A DNA stretch of 64,000 bases from Hydrangea macrophylla (lineage: Eukaryota > Streptophyta > Magnoliopsida > Cornales > Hydrangeaceae): assembly GCA_033977485.1 (NCBI GenBank), contig CM066995.1, positions 51,831,162-51,895,161 of the forward strand, read 5' to 3'. The notes below the pieces were generated by a model. The model searched no databases. It was not told the origin of the DNA and saw only the letters and a list, made by a program, of their open reading frames with translations. Shown one piece after another: positions 24,213 through 36,300 of the stretch (positions within the stretch are counted from its first letter, which is position 1; every line of letters begins with the position of its first letter). The position numbers and the translations under genes were made by a program.

Positions 24213-26150
24213 AAAACTTCTTCTAGATAAAATAGATCTTGATAAGGGGGCCTCTCGCAGTCAGCAAAGAACTCAAGTCCAGGGTACCTTTTTTCGGTGG
24301 TCGGATGGATCCAAGGTTCAAGAAACCTAAAATAGGGGAAGTCATCCCCTTCTTTGATGAACTGCCCATTCAGGATTTTTGCGTACGGTGGGAGACTCCT
24401 CATTTTCTTCTTCTATGGCTTTTGTATGTCTTCTCCAGTGGGCTCGTATCCGAACCTAAAGGTGCCTTATTGTGCTTTAATCTGGGGGAACTCGAGGATT
24501 CCTGTTGATGTCTGCACAACCCCATTCTAGGGAAGTAGTTCATTTTGCGGACGATATTGACAATCGTAGAGTGGATCTCAGGGAACTTGTCTTCATCACT
24601 GATCATGTGGAAATATTCCACGGAGAATCCTCCGATTTCCCCTTCTTCTAGTTCTGGTATTTGGATTTCAAAGATGGGAGCGTAGCTTGGAAAGGCTTCA
24701 TTTCCCTAATTGTTGTCGAAGACTATTTTCACCTTTTTCTCATGAATGTACTTGATCATTTGGTGTACGGTGGATGATACAGCTTTGTTGACATACAGCC
24801 AGGGCCTCCCAATTAACATATTGAATGAAGCGGGGATATCCATGATTTGGAAAAGTTTGGTGCAAATCAGAGAGCCTACTTGGATTTGGAGAGAAACAGT
24901 CCCCATCACAGTTCTTTTTGTGTTGTCATAAGCACTCACTAGTTGCACAGATGGAGTGATGTCCAGGATATCGACCCCCAAGGCGGTGGCAGTTCTCAGG
25001 GCACAAACATTCAAAGCAGAACCCGTGTCAACCAAGCAGAACGTCACTTATTGCCCCTTGCATTCAACAGTGATGTACAAAGCTTTTTTGTGTGCAGACC
25101 CTTCCGGCGGCAGATCTTCATCAAAATAGGTAATGATTGGATCAGGGGTGAGCGTGCCTAAGAAAGCCACCATATCTTCTAGTACGGCGTCGATGGGGAC
25201 CTCAATTCCAACCAAGGCATTCAACACGGCTTGCCTATGCTTATATGATGTTACCATGGTATCTCACATCGAAAGATGTGCTTGGGTTTTCTCTAGCTGC
25301 TTTATCAGCTCATTATCTTCTTCGATGATCTCATCCATCTTTCCTTTTCCCTTATCTTTGATTGGCCCTATCTTGACAGCTTCAGTGACAGGTTGTGAAG
25401 GCTAATAATGATGACCCGACCTAGTCAGATGATCAATCTCGGCAGGATCAGGTCCTTCTATAGTCCCATCTTCTTTGAACCAATCACAAGCTGTTCCCAT
25501 AAATGGTTCCTCTGGCTTATTCCAGATAAAGGCATCACTTTCATCGTTAGGATCATATCATTTGAGGTCTACTGCCCCTAGATCATATTCTTCCACGAAG
25601 AACAAATCTTGTTTGTTATCTAGATACTGCTGCCATTCATCGTCCTCCCCTTCAATCAGATGAATTTTCCCAAACTCCGGGATGTCAATGAGGGATAAGG
25701 GATGTCCTAAGGGGGTGATATATTGAAGAATACGAGGTCAGACTCGATGAGTGGTTTGGCAGGGGATTTTGGGTGATATGGGACTCCTTTGGTGGTGGCT
25801 CGATGATATTCTAGTCAATGAGGTCTTGGATATCATAACGGAGGCGATTATAATCATTAGTGTTGTGTCCAGGGGCTTGGTGGTAGGCGCAGTGCTTGGA
25901 CATGTCACAACTTGGTGGTGGTGGGATGTTTCGTGGTTCGAGTAATTGGAGATGGCCTTTCTTAAGGAGCCGATTTAAGGCTGAGGAGAGGGGGATTTCT
26001 AGCTTTGCAAAGTTACAGGGATGTTTTTTTTTTCTGGAATGGGCGATTGGAGGAATTGGCTTGGTTAGGGGACTGGTATCGCCTGAGGGGGTATGGTAAG
26101 TGTTGGCTACTAAGGACATTGACATCCGGGGGGGTTCCGGGAGTAGTTGG
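24213..26150 (-). pseudogene. Element C: gag C-terminus, protease and G-patch region, left half
   Basis: Read right to left it continues the gag fragment at 47949-48332, separated only by the insertion of element A. The zinc-knuckle-like CAYHQAPGHNTNDY has lost its last Cys (near 25880). Protease is at 25047-24706 with LVDTGSALNVC. A degenerate G-patch-like segment and an FIKEGDDFPYF motif follow at 24620-24191. Stops include one near 25048 between the gag-linker and the protease. It aligns along its length to element B (62000-63720). It is cut at 24213 by the end of the element 3 LTR, so RT and integrase are absent. Confidence 0.85.
26146..26150. repeat. Target-site duplication of element A, left copy
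   Basis: GTTGG. The same five bases follow the element at 47944-47948, and joining them restores the gag sequence seen uninterrupted in element B near 63705. Confidence 0.95.
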
Positions 26151-26407
26151 TGTAGACACCCCAATTTTGACCAACCGTCGAATTTAGGAGAGTGTCACCT
26201 CCGTATCCGATGATGACAAGGACCGAAAAATTGAAGTATTCCAAGCTCTTCAGAAAATCTCCAAAACGCGATAAAATTTCACAGAAAGAGGAAAAATACC
26301 AGGTATTCAGGAGAATTCAGGAAAAAGACATGATTTTTGGAAAGGATCTTCAAAAATAATTTGTTTCAAAAAGAGAAAAAACCTAAAAAGGGGAATCTCA
26401 CCAAAAA

Positions 26408-26730
26408 ACGGCACACGGCGGATTCCGCGGCACTCGATGAGTGCCGCGCGGCAGTCAGAAAGTGCCGCAGCGGCATTCTCCGAGTGCCGCCACAGATTTC
26501 TGACTGCCGTTCACTTTTTAAGTCTGTATTTTGCAGTGCAATACGTATGCGCATGCAGATAAGAACAAAAAACTGATAAAGTAAGACTGACAAAAACGCG
26601 GCAATTAATTAAATGCCGCGGCAATTGATGAGAGCCGCGCGGCACTCACGAAGTGCCGCAACGGCAGATGTTGAGTGCTGCAACGGCATTCACGGACTGC
26701 CGCGGCAGGTTTCTGACTGCCGCGCTGGGC
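26408..26730. repeat. GTGCCGC/GCGGCAC cluster upstream of the LTR promoter
   Basis: Many partly overlapping inverted words of the type GAGTGCCGCGCGGCAGTC and CACTCGATGAGTGCCGC, in two groups (26408-26510 and 26600-26730), ending about 100 bp upstream of the TATA box. The copy in the 3' LTR is at 45248-45570. Similar clusters lie near most antisense-gene promoters in A and B. Confidence 0.85.
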
Positions 26731-26833
26731 AGCAGTCTGTCTAATTTCAGAAAGTACACATTGTACCACCAAATGAGAGAATTACACCTGTTTTTTGCTC
26801 CGAAATTCACCAAAAATACCTGGTATTCTTGCC

Positions 26834-26840
26834 TATAAAA
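26834..26840 (+). promoter_or_regulatory. LTR promoter TATA box of element A
   Basis: GCCTATAAAAGAGAAGG. Transcription would start about 30 bp downstream, near 26865, which defines the U3/R border. The 3' LTR copy is at 45674-45680. Confidence 0.75.
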
Positions 26841-28890
26841 GAGAAGGGATCTTGTTGGTAAGGGAGGACCAAGAGAAAAAGGCATTTGGGGGGGGGGGGG
26901 GGGGGGGGGGAAACATATACAAAAAACACTTCCATTACACCCACATTTGAGAAAGAAAAGAGAGAGTTTTGGGAGAGCTTGAAGGAGAGTTTGGATAATC
27001 TTCAAAAGAAAACTTTGAGGATAATTTGGAGGTGATCCTCTAAACCTAGATTATTAGCTTACTCTTTCTTCTCTTGAAATCTTTAAATCTTAGAATATTT
27101 CATCATCTTTCTTTGTTTTAAACTTAGTAGTCTTTTTGTTCCCAATACTTCTTTCTTTTTTTTTGTCTATCTTCTTCTCTTAAAGGTCTTGGAGATCTTC
27201 AATATCTCTATTGATCTCTTGAGCATGATCCTTTGAATCTCATGTAAGCTCATGCTCTACATGGAAGTCAAAACTTGATCATCACTTTATTTCACATAGA
27301 TAGGACCCAAGTCCATATTCATGACTTGGATCCTCTAAACTTGGTGTCTCATGGAATCATTTCCATATTCCTTTGAAAACTACCAAGTATTAGTTGCACT
27401 TTCATCTCCAATGACCATTAAATGGTAGGAGAATATAGTTTTGAGTCTAAATCCATCTCCATGGTTTAGATTTCCCTATCCTTTAGATTTCATGAAGTCA
27501 ATCCATGTTTCATTTGAAATCTATGAAGAACAAAGGTTTGTAGTCTCCCATGGCCATCAAATGGTAGGAGAAATGGTTTGGTTTAAACCCAACTTCATGG
27601 TTTAATAGTTGGAGTTACCAAATAAAAGTTGAACTAGCAAAATAAAAACAGTGAATTCACAAACTGTTTTTGATCAAAGATTTTTAGTTCGAAATCTAAC
27701 CGTTGAAATTAAGTGAAACCAACGGAAAAGCATTAATAACACATTGTTCTACCACTGTAATTTTTGTTTTGAGGTGGTTTCATGTTTAGAATGGTTTGAT
27801 CATGGTTTTTGTGAAGCAACAACAATCTGTCCAGAATTTCAGAATAGTTTCAGAACAGCAACACTCTTTTGAAATAATTAAATCAGAGTTCTAACAAAGT
27901 TTCTATGACCCAAAATAATTTTTTCCAAGTATATTAATGTGTTAGGAAGCCACCCTAAAAAGAACAAAGCAATTCTGATTTTTTTTACTATTTTTAATAA
28001 ATCGTGCAAGAATTCTGGACAGGAGATTGTAAGATGCTGAGTGATGTCTAGTGTTTTCCATATTCCCGGAGATCTAACCGTTGAAACCTTGATTTTCTTT
28101 TTGATTTGGAAACTAGACTCACAGGGGCATGTTGTGTCCAAAATTCATCAACATCAAACCATAAGAGACGTGCTTTTTATTTTCTTAAAGGTCTGGTTTG
28201 CTCTCTGCAATTTTCAGAGTTTTATGATACACTTGACCAACTTTGGTAATAATGGGTCAAAAGGTTTTTCTATAACTTATGGCTTAAATCATGCTTCAAT
28301 AATGATTAGTTGAGCTTAGATTCAAAGTTTAAGAGTATTTCATAGTTTATTCTTGCCCACGTACATATTCATCCATATGGTTTGACACTTGTAATTAGGA
28401 TTTATTCGCTTTGGATTTAATTACATTAGATAGATTTAAGCTAGAAATTTAGGATTGTTATTTCTAACATCATATTTTACATATCACGTGAACTAACCCT
28501 TTGTTTTGTAGCGCTATTAAGGTACGATTTCTCAATCCCTCTCTAGTTTAATAAATTCCTTGATTTTTATTTGACTTTCGACCCTATGCACGACACCTTA
28601 GAGTTAAGATTTGCCTTATGTGTATATATGGATTAGAGACTCTTTTCCTAGGTTTTATTTAGTCGCATGCATTACACGTTTATTATCGCCGCTGGACCCC
28701 GGGTAAGTTCACTTGTTCCTTATTACATATCATATCGCTTGTTACCTGAATTATGTGGCTTTTGAATGATATTTTGTCAATTGCAATTTTACACCTTTTG
28801 GACGTGCTTTTGTGATGTATATGTATATATGTATTAGTTGAGGGCATGCTTAGATTAATAAATTTGATTAAAAGGATGTTGAGTAGAGGC

Positions 28891-28949
28891 CTATCGCAAG
28901 ATAGGATGAGAGAGGGTGTTTTAGTCCGATGGGCTCCTTCCTCTCTCAT
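28891..28949 (+). promoter_or_regulatory. Predicted RNA structure in the LTR (GNRA hairpin plus long stem)
   Basis: CCTATC-GCAA-GATAGG (28891-28906) is a perfect six-pair stem with a GCAA tetraloop. It is followed by ATGAGAGAGG (28907-28916), which pairs fully with CCTCTCTCAT (28940-28949). The enclosed loop carries GTGTTTTAGTC. The solo LTR and element B have CCCGTC-GAAA-GACGGG at the same place, with two pairs changed on both sides. It lies in the part of the LTR that is transcribed. Confidence 0.7.
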
Positions 28950-29112
28950 TCCATAATCCCTGGACCTAGTTAATCTTTGGTTTCGCAAAAGATCAGTTTG
29001 CTTTTAAAATGGTTTCTTAATTTTTCCTTTTAAAAATTAAGTGGCGACTCATTTTGTTTTAGAAATTGATTTTGAAAAGCTGTGGGTAAACCAACCTGCG
29101 ATATCCACAATC

Positions 29113-29130
29113 TGGCGACTCTGCTGGGGA
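29113..29130 (+). other. Primer-binding site of element A (probably Arg tRNA)
   Basis: TGGCGACTCTGCTGGGGA starts three bases after the LTR. Ogre elements are known to use an Arg tRNA with this type of site. I matched it from memory of the family, not by search. Confidence 0.7.
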
Positions 29131-30325
29131 TCGAACCCAGAATCTCTGGTTTCGCAGACCAGAATTCTGATTTTGGGTTCACTTGAGGATTAGACTTGAA
29201 AAATGTCCTTTTAATCAAATTAATTAATCTTTGTGTGCCTATTGCATTTCACTTGCATGTCCAGCCAGTCGATTGCACGGAACTATGACCTTGGAGGCTC
29301 GGGGCAACCCGGTCGGTCAAGTCATCATGGGACTGTGTGATCACCCTTGATCTCGTACCATGATTTGGTATATGAAGCATCCTATCGGGTGTGTGTCAAG
29401 GGTCCCTTATTTGACCAAAACCCAGCCTTTGCATAGTAGTTTCTATAGAACCTATCAAATTTAGGAAATCAATTCTTGATTAGGGTTATGTGCTAGGAAG
29501 TTTTGTATGCCCAGAAGGGATTACTTGAGATGATGACGATACTTGCTTGATGAAAGATGAATAATCTTTTAATCACCTTTTAGCAATTTCTCCACGTGTT
29601 ACATGACATTTGGAGGACATGCCGAATCTTGATTATAAGATTATACTTCCTATATCATGTTTAGTTAAGCATCATTGACCTTGTATGTATCCAAATTCAT
29701 GGAAAGTACGGTGATAATCCTGTCATGTGATCCTTCTACCCAAAGAATTTTAAATCCATCTTTGAAAATAAACAGATTTTGCCGTCTCTATTCCAAAGTT
29801 GTTAATCACTTTTCCAAAAATTCTGGCAGATCATTTTTTTGATTAAAAGCCAAACCAAGGTTATTCATCCGCTAAGTTACTTTTCAAAACAAGAGTTTCA
29901 ACCCAATCACTTTTTGAAAAGCGCGATCCAAAATTCTTGAAAACTGTTTTCTAAAGAGTTCATCAGAAATGCTTTTCAAATAAGTTTCGAAAACGCTAAA
30001 ATTTCCAGACATCAAAGGGTAAAGAGGATCGCAATGAATGGAGAAATCATCGTACTTGACATGGGTAAGGATTTTATGTGCTTATGTGCTTATGTGTTAG
30101 GACTAGAATTTTCCTTTCTTTTGCATATAGAGTAGGCACACACACACACATGCATTGCATCCGCATGACTTACGAAATAAAAGTTTTGCTAAAATAAAGG
30201 TAAAAAAAAAAAAAAAAAGGTTTTTCTAAAAAGAAATTTCCAAAATTTATTAAGGAGCAAAAATAGCAAACCTAGGGTGGTTTAGAGGTCCTACGGCAAG
30301 GTTAGTAAGAAGAGGATACGTTGAC
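29131..30325 (+). other. 5' leader of element A
   Basis: 1.2 kb without a convincing coding region. It contains CGGG-GCAA-CCCG (29300-29311), a small GNRA hairpin, and ATCATGG (29324-29330) able to pair with CCATGAT (29358-29364). A CA microsatellite is at 30137-30150 and an A16 run near 30210. It would hold the packaging signal of the RNA; that is inference. Ogre elements often have an extra ORF here; none is seen. Confidence 0.6.
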
Positions 30326-33300
30326 ATGGCCGAAGAGAGAAACAATGAAGAGATGACCGGATTGAGGGTACTAGTTGAGCAACAAGCGGAACAGATGCGA
30401 AGACAGGCTGAAAACATGAACCGAATGATGGGAATGATAGAGGAGCTGAACCGTCGACCACCGCATGTGGTTCCACCTGTCATGGACCCGCCTTTGGGAG
30501 GAGGAGACGGGGATTGGTTCGACGATCAAGAGGCGCATTGGAATGATGCACTGAGAGCCAACAGAGACAGGGAAAAAGATGAGAAGGAGAAGCTGCTGAC
30601 CGAGAAGATAGAAAAGTTGGAGAGGGTAATGCGCAAAGCTCAAGGGGTGGATACTTATCTGATGGAACTGGAAGGGTTGTACGACGGAGTCCATGAGACG
30701 CTGCCGGCCGGTTTTAAAATGCCCGTCTTTGATAAATTTGATGGCACAGGCAACCCCCGCAGTCATGTCCGAATGTGCATAGGGGCTTTTCAGCCTAGTG
30801 GGCTGAGCACTACCATGATGGCTGTCCTTTTCCAACAAACCTTAACAGGAGCCGCTTTATCGTGGTATCTTACACTTGAGCCAAGCAAAACCAGAGTATG
30901 GGAAGAAGTGATTAAGGCATTTGTGGCACAGTACGAATACAATCAGGACTTGGATGTTACTATCCGAGATTTGGAAACAACCAGGCAGGGGAACAAAGAA
31001 TCATTTGCCGAGTATTTAAGCCGATGGAGAGGGAAAGCTGCGAAAATGGTGCAAAGGCCATCCGAGAAGGACCAGATCCGAATGTTGATGAAAAATCTAC
31101 AGCCAGTTTATCAGGAAAAGATGAGGTTCCAGTCAATCAATACCTTTGCTGAGGTATTCGATGTAGGGACGAGAATCGAAGATGCAATCCAAGAAGGAAC
31201 AATCAAGAAGGAAGAACCACAGAACCGATATCGAAGGCCTAGCTATGGGTCGAATGGAGGGCATTCGGGGGGTCACTCTGGCCCCACCGATGTCAATGCG
31301 CTTAGCGAGCCGGAGAAGAAATTCGATATCACCAGAAGTCATCCAAGGGGAGGGGAGGATAAGCCAATGAGGAAGTTTTCAGATTTGGGAGTATCATTAT
31401 CAACCGCCCTCGATAGGCTGTTAACAAAAGGGCATCTCCGTCAGCTGGAACCTCGACCCCCGCCGAGTCCACTCCCGTCATACTTCAAAGGAGACCTCTA
31501 TTGCAAATATCATCAACAAAAGGGTCACTCGACCGATCGGTGCATGAGGTTAAGGCATGACATACAAGACCTCATTGACAACAAAGTGATATCCGAGCCA
31601 CCTGTCAAGGCTCCCAATGTCACCAAGAATCCACTGCCAAACCATCGTGCCGTACCGCCGCCGCGGGGTCTTTACTTCATAGGAGTAGAAGAAGTGACAT
31701 TCGATCCATCCAAGCTAATCACAAAAGTTGGGGAACCAAGGAAGTTTTATCAATCACCGGAAAGTCTGGGGATCTGTATGATGGGAAGCCAGCCAGGGAT
31801 ATGGGAAAACGAAATGACGAGGCAGTCAGATTGGTGGGCCCAAGAAAGCAATGATCGGAACATAGGCCTGGTAGGGGAAGATGATCTATGGTACCAAAGC
31901 GACGAAGAGGTAGAAGAGGGCCCAAAGACCGTTTCAGAAACCGACGATATTTGGGCAAAAGAAGAAATTGACCACTTGACTCGGTCTGGTAGGCACTTCA
32001 AGCCACATGAATTAGAGGAAGATCACCCGGGGAGGGAGCTGGAGAAAGGGAAAGGAAAGATTAACGAGGAAGAAGAAGAGGATAGAGTCCTCAAGCAGAT
32101 GAAGAAGACTCAGGCTAACATCACTGTTTGGGGATTGCTGATTGACTCCAAACGTCATAGGCAGGCGGTCCTAGACGCCCTTAATCAATCTGACGTGTCT
32201 ATCGACACCACCCCGGAAGACCTTGTAGGGCTGATCAATAAAATTCCGACTTTGGCTATTGCTTTCTCATCAAATGACTTACCACCGGGAGGGCCCATGC
32301 TCAATAAGCCTTTGTACATCACTGTTGAATGTTTGGGGAACACCGTACCCGCTTGTCTCGTTGACAACGGGTCTGCTCTTAATGTGTGTCCTTTCCGCAC
32401 AGCCAAACGAATGGGCTTGGATGAATCTTCTTTTGTGCCGTCTCAGCAAAAGGTCCGGGCATATGATAACACCCAAAGAGCAGTCATGGGCATCATCTTT
32501 CTTAACCTTGCTATCGGGCCAATGGACAAAGAAGCTGAGTTCCAAATCATCGATATCCCCGCTTCTTTCAATCTGCTGCTGGGAAGACCTTGGTTGGACA
32601 GTTTGGGCGCTATACCATCAACAATTCATCAAAAGGTTAAGTATGTCTGGGAAAACAAAGTCTGTGATATCCTCGGGGACAGTTGGGTTCGATCATCTGA
32701 AGCGTCGTCAAGTGCACCGGTTCTAGAATTACAGCTGCAAGAAGAAGAAGAAGCAAAAATGGGAGGATTCGAGTTCATCAGCATGATAGAAGAGGGAAAG
32801 CCGAAAGAGTCCCTACCACCCCATTTTGATCAATATGCTAGTCCAGTCGTCGCCGGAATCATGAAGAAGATGGGTTTCTTTCCAGGATTGGGGTTGGGGA
32901 AGAATCTTCAAGGCCTGCCAGAGGCCCCAAGAATCCCTACTCAAACTCACACTCACGGTCTCGGGTATCAGCCAACGAAGAAGGAGCTGAGAGCAAAGAA
33001 GAAGGACGTCAATGCGCCACTAGACCCTTACTTGAAGACCCTCAACGGGTATTTTGTGAAGGAAGGAGAAGATTTCCCCTTCTGTGGTTTCCCAGAACCA
33101 TGGATGGACCAAAAAGACAAATGCATGAAGCCGGGGTTCGAGATTTTCTTCTCCCATGAATTTTCTGGGTACAAAGACCCATTTTTGCAAAAGCCTGAAA
33201 AATCTGTTGCTGCCAAGGACTGGGTTGGTATGCTGGACGGTCCTGCCATGAAAGATCTGTTAGGCGAAGGAAACGCAGAGGTCATAAAGGAGGATCCTGG

Positions 33301-36300
33301 AAAGACCAAAGGTGAATACATCGAGGGAATAGTGGAGGAAGCTGCCGAAAGTGAAGAAGGTGAGGAAGGGAAGGCTGAGGAAGAAGAGATGGAGAAAATC
33401 ACCAAGACAGGAGGCCCGGAAGAATACTTCATCACTGGCCTGGGAGGAGAGCACAAGAAGGAGTGGGTTTTTGAGTCTAGTGATAGGTTCCCCCCACACC
33501 CAGAGTCTGTAATGGCCCAAATGAGGCGCCTTTCAATTTCTATGTCTGTTGTAATCACTCCAAAGAAAATCAATGAAAGTATGACTGATTCTGCCTACTC
33601 GAACGCGCTTAATGAATGTGATGAATGTGATGATCATGAAATACCTATTGAACTGCAAAAACTAATTGAAAAAGAAAAAGAATCTGCATGTAAAATCATT
33701 GAGGACACCCTAACAATTAATCTTGGAAATGAGAATAATCCTCAAAATGTCTTCATCGGCTCTACACTTAGCAATAAAGAAAGAACAGAACTAATCAGTC
33801 TATTAAATGAATTCAAAGATGTTTTTGCATGGTCTTACAATGATATGCCAGGTATCGATCCAAAAATAGTCCAACACCACATCCCCCTCTTTCCTAATTC
33901 CAAACCCGTAAAACAAAAATTGAGGCGAATGAGGCCAGAATGGGCACTCAAAGTAAAAGAGGAAGTTGAAAAGCAATTAAGAGCTGGATTCTTGATGGTC
34001 ACCGAGTATCCCGAGTGGATTGCCAACATTGTGCCTGTCCCAAAGAAGGATGGTCGTGTTAGGGTTTGCGTGGATTTTCGGGATTTGAACAAAGCAAGCC
34101 CTAAAGACGATTTCCCATTACCCCACATCGACGTGTTGGTTGATAACACCGCGGGACATGAACTTCTATCTTTCATGGATGGGTTCTCCGGGTATAATCA
34201 AATCCTCATGGCTCCCGAGGATAGAGAGAAAACCACGTTCATCACTCCGTGGGGAACATATTGCTATAGGGTCATGCCATTCGGACTCAAGAACGCGGGC
34301 GCAACCTATCAAAGGGCTGCCACCACTTTACTGCACGACATGATCCACAAAGAGGTAGAGGTGTATGTGGACGATATGATTGTGAAATCCAAGGAGAGAG
34401 GAGGACACTTAGAGGCTTTGAGAAAGTTCTTTGGGAGGTTGAGGGAATTCAAGATGAGGCTGAACCCACAGAAATGCACGTTCGGAGTCACTACTGGCAA
34501 GCTGCTGGGATTTCTCATTACCCAAAGGGGAATAGAAGTGGACCCTACCAAAATAAAGGCTTTAACCGAGATGAACCCACCGAAAAATGAGAAAGAACTG
34601 AGAGGGTTTCTGGGTAGAATACAATTTATAAGTCGTTTCATTTCAAAGCTCACCATGACCTGCGACCCGCTGTTCAAGCTACTCAGAAAGGGAGAGAGAT
34701 TCAATTGGGACACCCCATGTCAACAAGCCTTCGACAAAATCAAAACCTATCTCCAGAATCCACCTGTCTTGTCACCACCTTCACCCGGGAGACCTCTGTT
34801 ACTTTATCTCTCTGTATCCGAAGATTCGATGGGATGTATGCTGGCCCAAGAAGGAGAAGAGGGGCACGTGGAGAAGGCCATTTACTACTTAAGCAAGAGA
34901 ATGGTAGGATATGAGTTAAAGTATTCGCCCTTGGAGAAGGCCTGTTGGGCCTTGGTTTGGTGTACCCGTCGCCTCCGCCACTATATGTTAGCCTTCCCCG
35001 TGATCCTAATTTCCCGGATGGACCCGTTAAAATACCTGTTCGAAAAACCCGTCTTGACCAGTAGGATTTCCCGTTGGACCATGATGCTGGCTGAGTTCGA
35101 TATCAGATATGTCACCTCCAAGTCTGTAAAAGGAAGGGCCGTCGCCGAATTTCTAGCCGACCTCGCTGTAGAATCTGAGGATAAGGGAGACTTCAAGTTC
35201 CTAGATGAAGGAATAATGGAAGTGAAGGAAGAGTTGTGGAAAATGTACTTTGATGGAGCAGCCAACCAGTTAGGTTACGGGGTCGGAATCGTTCTCATGG
35301 CACCAGACGGGGTCCCTACCCCATTAGCTGTCAAACTCAAATACGACTCAACCAACAATACCGCAGAGTACGAAGCCTGCATAATTGGAATGGAAGCGGC
35401 CTTGGCTTTGAAAGTCGGACGGATTGATGTCTTCGGAGATTCCAACTTGATCATATCCCAGGTCCGAGGAGATTGGAGGGTAAAACATGAGAAATTGAGA
35501 CCTTACCATGACTATCTAGAAAGTCTGAAAGCGCAATTCCAAAAGATTTCCTTCTACTACCTCCCTCGTGAAGAAAACCAACTAGCCGATTCTTTGGCTA
35601 CCTTAGCCTCGATGATCCAAATCCCTTCCAAAATTGCCATGATTCCGCTGTCCATAGAAGTAAGGAATCAACCGTCATTTGAGATGATCGCAGCCATAGA
35701 GAGAGAAGATGAAATGCCTTGGTATGTGGACGTATGGAAGTTCATTAAAGAAGGAGAATACCCCGAAGGAGCCTCAGAAAAGGACAAGAAGGCGATACGA
35801 CGATTTGCCGCTCAATTCGTGATCTACGCAGATAAACTATGGAAGAAGTCCTACACCGGGTATAATTTGGAGTGTTTATATGGGAGGGAAGCTAAGAGAA
35901 TGATGGAGGAAATACATGAGGGAGTATGCGGGCCCCACATGAACGGGCACATGCTGGCGAAGAAGATCATCCGACAAGGGTACTATTGGACGACCTTGGA
36001 CAAAGACTGTTGTGAATATGTTAGAAGGTGTCACAAGTGTCAGATTCATGCAAATTTGATGCACACCCCACCGTCGCAGCTTTATAGCATGACCACCCCT
36101 TGGCCATTTTCTGTATGGGGGATTGATATCATTGGTGAGATAGTTCCAAAGGCTTCCAATGGGCACCGGTATATAATCGTGGCGATCGATTATTTTACAA
36201 AATGGGTGGAGGCGGCCTCATATGCGACTTTGAAAGCCAAAGATGTGGTGAGTTTCATTGAGAAGAACATAATCTGCAGATATGGAGTCCCGAACGAGTT

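Larger units (their letters stand above)
26151..29109 (+). mobile_element. 5' LTR of element A
   Basis: It starts TGTAGACACCCC and ends ATATCCACA. A GC-rich cluster of GTGCCGC/GCGGCAC words lies at 26408-26730, a TATAAAA box at 26834-26840 and a 23-G run at 26888-26910. A GNRA hairpin and a second stem lie at 28891-28949. A primer-site-like TGGCGACTC is present at 29042-29050. No protein-coding region is seen; small open frames here are repeated in the 3' LTR and are not gene-like. Confidence 0.95.

Noticed and set aside
27878..28313. Small proteins of 87-90 aa within the element A LTRs
   Set aside because: Present identically in both LTRs because the LTRs are copies; composition is random and neither is conserved in the solo LTR family.
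29101..29160. A tRNA-like gene near TCTGGCGACTCTGCTGGGGA
   Set aside because: Only the acceptor-complement and a short T-arm-like word are present. It is a primer-binding site, not a cloverleaf.
33028..33573. Open frames on the - strand inside gag-pol of element A
   Set aside because: Shadow frames of a strongly coding + strand with biased codons; no recognisable domain.
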